Origin: Strigamia acuminata
Taxonomy: Eukaryota; Arthropoda; Chilopoda; Geophilomorpha; Linotaeniidae
Direction: 5' to 3'
Assembly (NCBI GenBank): GCA_949358305.1
Contig: OX442324.1
Location: 5,399,575 to 5,463,574 of the forward strand
DNA length: 64,000 bases
In this document: piece after piece, positions 52,828-64,000 of the stretch
How the letters are laid out: the number at the start of each line of letters is the position of its first letter
Position numbering within the stretch: position 1 is the first letter of the stretch
The notes under the pieces: generated by a model
The model's input: only the letters and a program-made list of their open reading frames with translations
Database searches by the model: none
Told to the model about the DNA's origin: nothing
Program-made: the position numbers and the translations under genes

Positions 52828-55800
52828 TCAAAAATTATGAACAATTGGACGTGGTGCACCGGGTACAGTTTGCGTTAAATGTGCACTTTCTACAAACGGT
52901 CCATTGACGCTTCTCAGCGAGTGTTGAACCGGTCTTTGTTGGAGAACAAATCCGTGAGTACGACCCATTGCACCATCAAATTCTGCAGGTCTTAAGGCTT
53001 GGGGTCGTCTTTGACGCCCTTCAAGAAACCGGCTCTCTTCCTCTTCGAACTCGAAAGACGGTCTGTGACGAGTGACGGCAACTGGTCGCGGCGGTTCTCT
53101 TTGAACGGACGCTAAGAAATCATCAATGACAGAACCGTCCGGTCTGCTCGGTCTTGGACGACTCTGCTGCGGATTTGGGTTGGAGATGATTTCGTGGATG
53201 GCACCAACTGGCCTAGAAAAGGCTGGGACTGCGACTTGAGTTGGCAAATCGTCAGTAAATATTTCACTGGTTGGTCTTCTGGCCGGTTGCGGTTTTCTTG
53301 TCCTTACGGAAACAGGTGCTGGTTCAGTTTGGAAATTGTCAAAAACAACTTCGACCGGTCGCTGAGGTGGTCTTCGTTTGCCGCTCGGTGTGGGCGATGC
53401 AACTTCGGTGTCGAATTCGTTAAAAAACGAACCGTGGTGGGTTTGTGGCCGGCTCGTTTTCGGAAACTCGGTTTTCAAATGCACGACAGGGCGGCGATTG
53501 CTTTGCGGCCGTATCGGTTTGGGCTGAACAACAAAATATCAATAAACGGAAAAATAAAAATCCCTTTATAACTTACCTGGAAATTATCGATTACTGAAGG
53601 TCTGTTCTGCGGCACTCGTCTAGCCGTGTTTACATCGTCTTCAAATTGATGTCTAGTGCTCTGCGGACTCGGTAATCCGATTGGGAATTGACTTTCCAAA
53701 GGATCGTGCTGAGGTCTTCGAGTTCTGGCGGGGGCAGAAGTAGGTCTGTTCGTCGGTCGATCTAAGAACTCTTCAAGTGTGGGCGTGCGTTGTGTGTGTG
53801 GCCTTAATGGTCGTTGAGGCCTGGGTCGTGGAACTTGGAATGATGTATCGGCAACAGGTCTTGCCACCACTCTTCCTGAACTGGAGTGGTGCACTGGTGT
53901 CGACGACCTCGGGGGTGGTGGTGCTGGGATGGGTTCCAGAAACAATTGGTCACTGGAAGGCTGCGGCGGTGGCCTTGCGTTCTGTCTAAAAGAAGCATCC
54001 GGTCTTCGTGGGCGATGACTTGCGCTTTGCTGAAGACCTTGCAACAAAAATGCTTGGTTGTCGTCCTCGAGGTTTTGTTCGACTTCGAAATCCTGTTGGA
54101 ATTGTTGCTCCGGTCTTTGCTGCACCGGTCTCCTCCTGGGTTTGGTGGTGGGTGGACGGGTGGGTCTCGGTCTGGGTGTGGGTGCGCGTGTGGTCGGAGT
54201 CGGACGACGGGTGTGTGGTCTGACGGTTGTAAACTCGTCGTAATCAATCTCGTCTTGGAAATCGTCCGGCCTGCCACGTGCGGGTGGGGGCCCCTTCGGA
54301 ATGTGCTCACCCTGAGCATCGAAACCGGTTTCGTTGGTCGCCGAGTAGTCGACAACTCGGATTGTTCCATCGGCGTCCCGGAAGCCGTATTTGCCTTGAA
54401 CCGTGCCGTCCTGTTGTCTCGTCTCTATGCGAAACGACCCGTCTCCACCTTCGTATCCAAATCTGTACGATCCATCTTCTAATATCTCATTTATTTGGCG
54501 GAGGATTGGTACCGGTGTTACCGGAGTGGATGATCGAGATGATTGAGTGGAGAAACGTTCTTCGTCGCGTCCACTTCTTTGTGCAGTTGCAATTGCAATA
54601 ACACTTGCCAAAAGGCAAATGGCAACCTGAAATTAGGACCAGCAATTTAAATATTTGGTCAATTCAAGTCTTGAAAAGACTTTTCAAGAATGCAACAATT
54701 TATTTATTTATTGCGGTTTGATTCGATTAAATGACTAGACTAAAAATGGAATGTGAAGTAAAATTAATTGAGTTCAATGGCTTGTATGAATGGCCGAGTC
54801 AAGGCTTGTCCCCGATTGAAGGTTAAGTTAAATAAACTTGTATCATTTTGTTCAATCTTGGATGATTTTCATTACTTCTTCTGGCTGTGGCTTCTACTGA
54901 GTGTCTCATTAGCTCTTTAACCTGTTGGCCTGTTTACAACTTGGCCTTGTTGACTGGGGAGCAATGAACAAAAGTTACCCACTCCCAGTTTTCTTTTTAT
55001 TGCACACTTTCTTCAAAAATTTGATCGAGGAAATTTATTACTAGGAAATGGTAGATCAATTATAAATTTCAAAAATAAAAAATAAATTGTATAATAAAAA
55101 ATAAATAGAAGCAATTTTCAGATTGTATTTGCTCCTTTCACTTCCTATTGCTAACCCACTTTTCAAGCCCATGTTTTTCCTCGTATTTTTTTTTATTCGC
55201 TAATTGCAGTGCTCACATTACATTTCACATGTTTCGGGGGAAGTGAATGGCAATTAATTAGCTTTAAGACAAATTAACCTAATAAAGCTTTTAAAATTTT
55301 TGAAGTTTTACAAAATCATCGCATTTTACCGGTTCAAATGGGGTTTGACCGGTACAAATATCGATATCGGTCATCGACTTGTGTTTGTGTACAATAAAAA
55401 TAAATGACAAAATCTTTATTTTTCTCCATAAAAATGCAGGATCCTGCAGTCATTCCTATGCAAGTCGAGCAATTCGTGAGGATAGGAATAAACCCGTAAC
55501 TTTTCCTTGCTTAGATATTGATACCGTTAATTCAATAAATTGTTTGGAGAAAAAAATTGTTATAATGGAATGATAAAAATACGTAAAGAACTTCATGTTT
55601 GAAATATCTGCATCTATCAAATCAGACTTATTAACCCGCGTCCCGCGGCTTGTATTCGAGGTCGGCGATTAAATCTAACTTTATTACAGCTTGCCATATG
55701 GACCATAAAAACTAATGCTTATATTACAACTATAATGTAAATATATATTAGGTCTTATGTAAAAATAACACCGAATATATTCTTAATTATCAGTCATTGT

Positions 55801-56086
55801 GTGTCAATTTTCGCATAAAAGTTTTTATAATAGAATAATTGTAAGAACTTTTACAAAAGACAAAATTGGCACATTAAACGCTGCGACGATTAATCATTAC
55901 ATCAAAACTACAAAAAATCAAAAATACAAAACCAATTTGAAATTTACTTTTAAATTTGAGTTTGGATCCTTTAAAAAAAACTATCAAAAGATTGTTTTTT
56001 TAAAAAAAAATCACTATTATTATTATGATTATGATTAAATGTCTCATTTTGTTATTAGAGAATAGAAATCTTACCTTAGCCCACAT
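52828..56086 (-). CDS. RR-type (chitin_bind_4) cuticular protein with long Pro/Arg-rich tail
   Basis: Secreted structural protein of the cuticle. On the minus strand, exon 1 is 56086-56075 (MWAK only), exon 2 is 54626-53577 and exon 3 is 53523-52828, with introns of 1448 and 53 bp, both phase 0, giving 585 residues. Joining exon 1 completes a textbook signal peptide, MWAKVAICLLASVIAIATA; an intron splitting the signal peptide is common in insect CPR genes. Residues about 50-118 form the Rebers-Riddiford chitin-binding domain (DGSYRFGYE, YGFRDADGTIRVVDYSA, TGFDAQGEHIP). The remaining roughly 465 residues are low-complexity, rich in Pro, Arg, Gln and Thr, with recurring short hydrophobic/acidic blocks such as VIDNFQ, VFDNFQTEP, IFTDDLPTQ and VIDDFLASV. 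The length is far above the usual 100-250 residues for CPR proteins. It is transcribed towards IFT88. Exon 1 is inferred from its splice donor and the signal peptide it creates. Confidence 0.85.
54627..56074 (-). other. First intron of the cuticular protein gene
   Basis: This 1448-bp intron is bounded by GTAAGATTT at its 5' end and TTTCAG at its 3' end on the minus strand. It is AT-rich with no exon-like reading frame. Long first introns of cuticle genes often carry hormone-responsive enhancers, but I see no clear nuclear-receptor element here. Confidence 0.7.
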
Positions 56087-56126
56087 CCTTGGTCCAAATT
56101 TTTCTGTTGGTTGCCGCCTAGTTTTG

Positions 56127-56135
56127 CTTTATATA
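56127..56135 (-). promoter_or_regulatory. TATA box of the cuticular protein gene
   Basis: On the minus strand TATATAAAG lies about 40 nt before the proposed ATG at 56086, placing the transcription start about 15-25 nt before that ATG. Strong TATA boxes and very short leaders are typical of stage-regulated insect cuticle genes. This independently supports the tiny 12-nt coding exon. Confidence 0.65.
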
Positions 56136-56139
56136 CCTC

Positions 56140-58384
56140 ACCAGAGAAGTCTCCCTCTGGCCATGTAACCTACATTTGATGCCCCTCCTGGAAACCTTTT
56201 TTTATTCTCCAGCTTCCATTATCACTGCACAGAAGAAAATGTAACACGTGTACTAAAGGAAAAAAATTTACACGGAGTAGATTTTTTGGAAAAAAAAATT
56301 AATTTATGAAAATACTCTAAAATGAATTTAGAATTGGTCTTTAAAGTGGATAATTTAATTTTCAACCTACGGTCAATTTTTAAAAAAAAAAATTTTTAAA
56401 AAAGTTTTAAAGAATTTATTTCCTCTTTCATTTGTCTCAATACTTTCCCTGACCTTATTCGGAGTTGGTCAGTGTCATTAACCTGGCACAAGTCATGACA
56501 CCAAATTGAATTTCGGTTATTTGAATTTATCAATAACAATTTAACCACTCAAATTTAGTTGGATTGCGGTGTTTACAACCATCAATTTTCCAACACAAAA
56601 GCTGAAACGTTGTAATTTAAAACAATTTCAGAGTGTGGAAGGACGGAGAAGAACAGATAAAACATTTTCGCGAAGATTTTTCTATTGTACGGTACTGATA
56701 ACTACTTCCTTTATCTTTTACCGTTAACGAAATGTTTTCTTTTATTGTTTCTCTACTCTTAAAGGCAATCGAGTCGTTTTTAAATGCCATGGACCATGGT
56801 ATTAATAAACTCAGATATTGATGTTTCGTAATGAGCTGCTCTTGAACCTTTTATCATTTAAATTCATCACAACCTGTTAAATATTTATCAGTAATTGCAG
56901 TACCTTTGTCCTTTGATACGCAGTGCTTTAACACAATTTAAAGTGGTTAATCCATGCTGTAGTCTACTTTTTATTCAAGCGCTACGGTATTTAAAAAAGA
57001 AATAAATAATCACACGTGTTTTTCAAATCTTAACACTCGCTGCATTGAAATACCTTTTATTATTATATTTCCTTCTTGTGAATTGCAATGTGTGGCCATA
57101 ATCATTGCAATTTTAGCTTTAGGTTCTGTGAAACAAGTTTTTTTTTGTTGTTGAGGTATTTGACAATTGGATGCATTCATTCTTGAACGTAAAAATCGAC
57201 TTTCATGGCTTTTGTGATGCGTTTTACGTCATCATAATGATAAATCATCATTAATTAATCATGAATCGTGACATGTTCTTGTCATGCAGAGTGACAAAAA
57301 TTTTAAATAATTCGTAATACCATCGGTCTTTGGCGTAATAAGGAAACGAGTTGAATTAGTGATGGTTTCTTAATGCGTTTTTTTCCCTTCAAATCATTTT
57401 TTTCTTCTTATGGCAATAACTTACGCTATTTTCGTAACAAACAGCAAATGAGCACGTACGAATATCGCTTTGATTTATTGCCATACAAACTCAAAAAGTA
57501 AATAAAAAATAATAAAAAGAAATAAAGCTTCACTTGCTTAAACAGTCCATATTTTGGATCAATTTTTTTAATCAATTTGAAACTATTCCCAATACAACAA
57601 ATAACAATCTGTTATGTATAGTTCTTACGTTGAACCTTTTTTTCTCTTTTATAAACCTGGGAAAATACAACCAAATAAAAATATTTTAAAAAAAATTCCT
57701 TAAACAAGAAATACAAAATTGTTAATATTACATTTAAAAAAAATTGTTTTATTATATTTTTTTGTATTTTCGTGAGAAAAATGTAAAATAAACATATAAT
57801 TGGACTAGTTGAGTATAAGATAGTAATTAATTACTCAATTTTACAAATCATACTGCAATTAAAAAAAAAGGTATAAAATCTCCATGAGCAATTAATTGTA
57901 GATTAGTTTTAATTTGTTAGTTAATCGTACCATTAATGATCTTTATATGAACCATTAATTTTTGTTTTAAATGTTATTTGAAAACATGATTTACTACAAT
58001 TGAGGTAGTGCTTTTAGTTAACCTCTGTTTTTGGCTATTAATAATAAGTTACATCACTTTGTTCTTCGCTCATTTTGAGATTTCATTTACATTTCTTCTG
58101 TATTAACGTGGCAGCTCATAATTAGCTCAATAAAACTAGCGTAAATTCTGTAATTAGGCCTGTGATTAGCTGACCAGGCTGGTACATTAAAAGCAAGACA
58201 ATGTATTGAAAATTACCCAAGGAATGAAAAGACTAATTAGAGAATTTACGAATAAAAACTGGAAAATGCACTGATAAATAAAATAACCTCAATCAAAAAC
58301 AACAGCCAAAAAAAGTTGATTTACTAAACACGTCAGTTATCGGTTATTACGCTGTCAATTTGCCAGCAGTTAGCCTGAATCAAA
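56140..58384. other. Intergenic spacer between cuticle gene and formin
   Basis: About 2.2 kb of AT-rich sequence without a supportable gene. It must contain the upstream region of the cuticle gene (right of 56,135) and the formin 3' UTR (left of 58,385). I see no canonical poly(A) hexamer for the formin in the first few hundred bases after its stop, so its 3' end is undefined. Confidence 0.6.
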
Positions 58385-61300
58385 TTACATTTTTCTCCCA
58401 TTCAATCTTGTGGCACGTGGTACTTTAGCTTGTGACGATTCCGTAGCTCTCATAAAGCCAAAACCAGGTAATTTCGAGCCCGTTGTTGTGCCCAACTGAT
58501 TGCTGTTTCTACGCTGAACAGTGTGAACACCATTCGACGCTTGCAAGAATTTGCTTCTCTGTGGACTCGGTGTTTGAGTGATTGTTGGCACCACAAGCGG
58601 AAACGGATTGATCGGTTTTGTTCTTAAACTCTGAGTTCCAAACTCTTGCCTTCGAAACCCGTTGGATTTATTATTTAATGTCCCATTGACATGTTTCCGG
58701 TTATTGACCTCATTCGTCCCTTGAACATTAATCTTCGGCGTTGCTGGTATCTTCGCATCTCCATTTCGTTCCGGTTTGGTTTTTCGCAAATTTTTTGTTA
58801 GCTCTTTAATAGCATGAGTATAACCACTAATTTTGTTTTTTACAGGGGCTGCTCCTCCATTCACTAACGATGCGGTGGACGGTGACCTTTGCCCCCTGGC
58901 AGTGGCCACAGTCGTCACGCTGCTCGCCAAACTCGATCGAGAACTTGAGCGAGAACTCGGGGCCGTTTGTTTCCTCAAACCGATTAAATCCTTCGTGCTT
59001 CCGTTAACGAGCGATGGCCGACTCCACACGGGCCCTCCATTTCGTACTCTAGTACTTGCAGGCGTCGACAGGTGTCTGGTCAAGCCGGAAGTTGGTTTTG
59101 TGAGACGTGGCGAACTATTCACAACAGTTCTCGTGGGCAATTTGGACGCGGATAGGCGTCTGGAAGACGAAACAGAAGCGGAAGGTACACCCGAAAACCC
59201 CTTTTTGGCTCCTTCGCCCGCATTCGACGTCGACACGGATGTCGAGGCGACTTTCTGCGGACTTTTCGTGGGTTCCGCCTCGCACGTTTGCGTCGACGAT
59301 GCACTGACTAGAGATTGAGTCTCTTCAAAACCTTCGTCCTTTTCGGGCTCGGTATCGGTCTGTTCCGGAGATCGATGCAACCCCTTTCGAAATCGGTGAG
59401 GCGAAGGAGCCGAATTGTTCGAACTTGTTGCAGAAATGTGTTTTTTTTGTTTTTGAGCATCATTGTCCCCTGAGTTTGTACTGGCGGCGCCATTTTGTTG
59501 ACCCGCCGTGTTTTCGGTCGTGCTAGAACATCGAATAAGTCGTTTCGTCTGCGATGTGTCACTCGTCGGAGACACCGGCGATGTGGGCGTGAGAGTATAA
59601 GTAGAGCGAAACGTCTTTTCATTCGAATCACTCGTTTGTTTGTTTTTATTCAGTGTCAACGACGAAGGTCTTTTTGATGAATTTTCACTCATATCTTTCA
59701 ACTCCTTGCCCGTCTTTTGGATGATCTTAACCGATTTGTCGATGTCGTTCGACTTGTTGACCGCATCGTTATCGGAATGCATCGCCTTAAGTTTGCTCCT
59801 CCAACTTACATCTCGGTCTTTTTTCTCGTCCAAAGCGAATTCGGACGATTTGCACCCGGCGACGTTCGGGCAATTCGTGGAATTCTCTTCCGGAGGTCGG
59901 CGGAACCTCCTGGTCCGCCTCATTGATGCAAATCGATCAAATTGTCCGTCGCCCATTTCGTCCTCCTCGTTTCTATCGTTTTTATCGTCCAGTGGTTTAG
60001 TCGCCGCATGCAGCGGTTCGGTCTTCATTAGCTCGGTTGGAGTTGACGGTGCGGACGGGTCGGACGTGTCGAAGCTAGATTGCAACTTGCGCATACGATG
60101 CGGTGTCGGAGGCGTTTGTATGTTCTCGCTGTCAATGTCGCCGTCTTGGGTTTCATTCGGCGTTGTCTTTTTCAGAGCCAATTTGTTGAGAGTTTGTTGA
60201 ACACCAGGCGTAGGTGAAGTCGTGATGATCGACGACTCGTTTCCAATACGGACTATCGATTTTTGCGGTACTGCATTTCCGCTTTTCAAGCCTCCGTTCT
60301 CGACCTCGTTTTTCGACGCGTACATGTGCAGCGGATGAAGGGTCTTCAAGCCCGGCGTTAGTGGCGACTCTGGTGTTTTCCCTCTCTTGACCCGCATCTC
60401 CATGACGTCGTTGCTGTTCAAGCCGCTCTTCCTCCATTTGCTCTTGTCCTGCGTGGCGTCTTCCAAGACCTCCAGTACTTTCCCCACGTCGTTACTATCC
60501 AAAGTACTCTTCATTCGATTGTCATAAACCGGCTTGTACGCCGGGATATCGATTTTATCTTCGTGCAGCGTGCCCAGAGTGCAGCCGTTCACCTTCACCT
60601 CCACTTCGTTAGCGTCGGTTTCGTTTTTCCTCAGCCAATCTCTGGGTCGTCTCTCTTTCGCTGCCGTTTTCGGCGTTTCGTCTTCTTTTTCGTTCTCCTG
60701 CAACCACGCTTCGATCTTTTGCCTCCACTGTTTGGGTTTGACTTCCTCTTCCGTTGCCATTTCCGTCGACGGCGCCGGCGAGGCCGGTCTCTCCCTATCG
60801 AATTCCCCGCTCAACAAGTCGTTTCTTTTGCGCCTACCGGAGCGTCGCACGGCAGTTCGCTCCAACGAGCCGCAGCCGTCGTTACTGCCCCAGGACCTTC
60901 GATCCCGAGCTTCGTTATCGTTCGAACTCGTCCTCAAGAAATCCATAAGATCGTCGTCGTCGTCTCCCGATCGGTTTCTACTTCTCCGTCGTCTCACGGT
61001 CCCGTTCGGAGTGATGTCGGGGGAATTGTCGGCGTCGCCGCTCCAGTTGGATCCGATTCTGCGACGACCCACCATCGGGGAGTTGTTGATCGATCGTTCG
61101 TCTTCTGAGGTGTTTGGGGCTTCGTACGATGGTCTTTTACCCAGACGCCACTTGAAACTTCCCGAATCTCTTCTTTGTGCGAACCCATTGCGAATGTCAG
61201 TCAGAAGGGAATCCATTACGTTCGTTTCACTTTCGCTGCCCGACATTGACGCAGGCCGGCCATCTAAAAATTAAAAACAAACGCGTCAGAGTTGCTATTA

Positions 61301-64000
61301 TATTTAAATTAGGATAAAAAATTCACCTCCGTTTGCAGACCGGCGTCTTAAGATTATTTGTTCCTCTCTCTGACGTCTTCGAGCTTCAGCTTTTTGTTCC
61401 GCTTCCAGTCTTCTCTCGTTATCAGCTATTGCCAGTTTGAATTTGACGCAAAAGCCGTGAAACGTCTTGAAACATTCTTCCAGCTTGAAATTCTTGACAT
61501 CTTCGCAATAAAATTCAGCTAAACTGACACGAACAATGTCCAATTCCTGCACATCATCGTGAAGTACTTGTAATTGTTGACGAGCAAACTGTAAAAAAAA
61601 AAATATATATATATATGAAAAAAACGATTAATATTTTATGAGCACCCCCCGTTTTTGAACAAATATTTATTTGATATAATGGAAGCTAATATTGAAATAT
61701 AAGTGTAAATATTTGTTATCTCAGAAACTAGGCTAGAGGGTAGATGAACCCATCCTTTTTCCCCTTAATTTCTGTGTTGTTCACCACTAGGAAAGTCTGC
61801 ATTTGCTCCTGTATGTCCATTTCAGCTGAATTAACTTGCGTTGAAATCTTTTCCACACGTGCATCCAAAGCCGATATCTCGCTTTTCAACTGATCAATTG
61901 ACGTTCTGCAATAAAATTTAACATGAGACTTAAAAAATATATTATTTCTTCACGTTTCAGCCACTATTTACTTGGATGCTTCTTCCAAATACTGCATTTT
62001 CTCTGTGAACTTGAGCAACGATTCGTCTTTCTGCTTGGCTTGCTGTAAAATTAATTTTAAAATTAATTTACAACGTTTTTGTTCGCAACCTAAAACTCAT
62101 GGCTATGTAAAACACATACAAAAATGGAGAAAACTCACCTCAAGCACATTTAATGATAAAACTTGTAAAAAAAATGGCAGAAAGAAATATTAGATTAATT
62201 GACAGGTTTTAAATAAAATATACATATATAGAAATCACTAGACAAAGAGTAAGTTAGCAAATTTGATTAAAACAATAATAATCCCAATACGGTAATATTT
62301 TTTTGAAACAAAAAGAAAAAGAAAACTAGTCCAGTCGCCAATTAGCAACGCAAGCACGAGCAAAGTTGGTGACAGGTTTATTCACCTGTACTAAAGTCCC
62401 CAACCGTAAAAGGAAAAGCCACAAGTGACATTCATCAACAGACGTGACACTTGTATATTTATCAAGAAGGTGGGGTCAATCAAATTGGCCTCTTCAACGT
62501 GTTTCATTATCACTCATTACATAAATTTAGCATCGTTAATCAACTTACCCTTGCCACGAAATGAATTAGATTCATTCCAGGTTTGTTTGCTCGGATGTCA
62601 GTCAATTTCTGTAGGGATGTCATTTTAAATCCCGCTGCGTTACCAGCATAACCACCCTGAAAATACACTCTAACTTATTGACTCCCCTTTATAAAAATAA
62701 TAAAAAAACATATAAAAAAAAAAACATGGAGTACCGAATTGAGAAAATTTCCAGCTACTAGAACCATAAAAAGAACTTCTTGCAGAGCTTGATTTTCTTT
62801 CAAGTCTAAAAAGGCAAAAAAAAAATAATAATAAATAAATAAAGAAATGAAAGAAGTGTTGAAAAAAAATTTAATGTTGTTGTTTAGTATTTTGTAGGGC
62901 AGTCACGAAGGCCGTAAACCGACAATGTGCAACATAACGACTTATGTTTAATTAACATACCGCAACTGAAAAAATTATTGAGGATGTTCACATACTGTGT
63001 AACGTATGTGTGGTTATATAAATGACATAAAAAAAAATTAAAGACATTTTGAGACAGGATTAGAATTAGACATAGGAAAGACATCAAATGGACATTAAAA
63101 ACTCTTGTCGTGTTCAACTCGAATCGTGCAAATTATCTTTAAGAGGATATTTTTTTTAAAAATTGACGTTTTAGTTACCTTCGGCTGCTAATATCATAGC
63201 GTTGATCGTTGGTTCTAAAAATGCCAACTGGGCAGTGAATTCTTCTTTAAGTAACATGCTTTCGATGCGTAATTTATAATTAGAAGTTTGTAGTAGTTGT
63301 AATAGGAATTTTTCGGCATTCCCGAGTCGCTTGCGATCACCGTCAAACGATCGAATCATCTCAGCTTCGTCAGCCTCGGGAAGAATTTTCATTAATCCTC
63401 GTAGTTTTTCCGCCCCGATATCATCATGCGCACTTTCTTTAATGAGATTGATGATGTCTCCATTCGAACTGAAATTTACATATTTTATTTGTTTAAATTA
63501 AAAAATAAATGTCAACGAAAATTCCTATATAGCCACAAACCTGCGAAATTGTTTGAGAAATATGTTGACATTTAAACTTCTTTTCCCATCGAGTAAATTA
63601 ATCTGCAGTGAATTAAAATTAAAATTAAAATTAAATTAAAATTAAAATCAAATGGTCGTAACCTCCGTGTTTTCTCGTTTGCGTCCGTCGATCGAATCCC
63701 TGCCGACCCGTGGCGACGCAATTGTATTCTGTTGATTATTTGGTAGCTGTTGTTGACAAAATAAATTCTCCAACTCCGTGAAATTCACTCCTCCAGCATC
63801 GCCGTCGTAGTGATTCTGCGCAATTTGTGTCCAAATATTAATTTTGCCCACAACCCTTTGACTCGGTAATTTCGTCCAATTCAAAGAGCGCATTTTAATT
63901 TTTGGTTTTGGCGTCATTTGCTGCGGCAAAGGCACTTCCGGTTCGGGAGACATAATCGTGGGAGATGGAATTGCGAGTACAGGCGCTTGTAAACGAAGAC
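58385..64000 (-). CDS. form3: Inverted formin, FHDC1/INF2 class (Drosophila form3-like), 3' part
   Basis: Actin-assembly factor. Nine exons are visible on the minus strand: 64000-63663 (open at the window edge), 63602-63541, 63468-63179, 62805-62735, 62656-62549, 62042-61972, 61905-61785 (or 61788; both in frame), 61588-61327 and 61263-58385, about 1,399 residues in total. A proline-containing linker leads into a complete FH2 domain: [94 protein letters not shown]. It is followed by a basic coiled stretch and then [17 protein letters not shown], an INF2-like DAD/WH2 motif. The last 920 or so residues, nearly all in one 2.9-kb exon, are Ser/Thr/Arg/Asn-rich with many SP/TP sites and no recognised domain; in vertebrate FHDC1 the comparable tail binds microtubules. 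FH2 wording is closest to FHDC1, the DAD to INF2, as expected of the single insect member. The N-terminus lies beyond 64000. Confidence 0.93.
63611..63648. repeat. (AATTAA)n repeat in a formin intron
   Basis: Six imperfect AATTAAA units in the 60-bp intron between the first two visible formin exons, just upstream of the acceptor in plus-strand terms. Confidence 0.8.

Noticed and set aside
53886-54482. A 198-codon frame on the + strand opposite the cuticle gene
   Set aside because: It is the antisense shadow of the Pro/Arg-rich coding exon, whose composition suppresses stops in other frames.
60534-61274. A 246-codon frame on the + strand opposite the formin tail
   Set aside because: Antisense shadow of a long coding exon; the minus strand carries the DAD motif and correct splice phase.
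62139-62161. A 23-nt segment on the minus strand bounded by AG and GTGAG inside the formin gene, looking like a micro-exon
   Set aside because: Read in the incoming phase it gives an immediate stop, and 23 nt would shift the frame. Joining 62549 directly to 62042 gives a continuous FH2 sequence. At most it could be a poison exon.

Overview
The window is animal, almost certainly insect, nuclear DNA. Every recognisable gene is split by short GT-AG introns, most of them about 50-200 bp. The sequence is AT-rich with many A-tracts and simple repeats, and it encodes an insect-type chitin-binding cuticular protein. The compact introns and the low-GC spacer full of small foldback elements would suit a beetle, but that is inference and no species can be fixed from the sequence. 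A run of 200 Ns (33964-34163) marks an assembly gap.

The layout is very uneven. Positions 1 to about 46,480 hold no protein gene I can support. This is AT-rich spacer or possibly giant intron, with scattered patches of more mixed composition (for example around 4.0-5.0, 9.1-9.4, 14.6-15.2, 16.4-16.9 and 30.7-31.4 kb) that could be regulatory DNA, plus microsatellites and two minisatellites (periods 28 and 31 bp). From about 26.9 to 42 kb the spacer is a graveyard of small non-autonomous DNA transposons. It holds two hAT-like ends, a foldback family ending CCGGGTGG with copies at 33.1 and 38.1 kb, a second family nested inside the 38 kb copy and present alone at 27.0 kb, and three mini-elements sharing TAGGYGCRTTCA ends.

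The last 17.5 kb is gene-dense. In order it holds: Rab39 (+ strand, two exons, membrane-traffic GTPase); IFT88/nompB (+ strand, 19 exons rebuilt here into an 839-residue intraflagellar transport protein, with a near-perfect RFX X-box just upstream of its start codon); a long proline/arginine-rich RR-type cuticular protein (- strand, three exons, tail to tail with IFT88); and the 3' part of an inverted formin of the FHDC1/INF2 class (form3 in Drosophila; - strand, at least nine exons, running off the right edge).

The four genes do not form one pathway. Rab39 and IFT88 both concern trafficking, the formin remodels actin and probably microtubules, and the cuticle gene is a secreted structural protein. 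I found no convincing tRNA, rRNA, CRISPR array or intact transposase, and no clearly new multi-gene system. The most informative observations are the X-box upstream of IFT88, the nested foldback elements, the very long formin tail and the repeat architecture of the cuticle protein.
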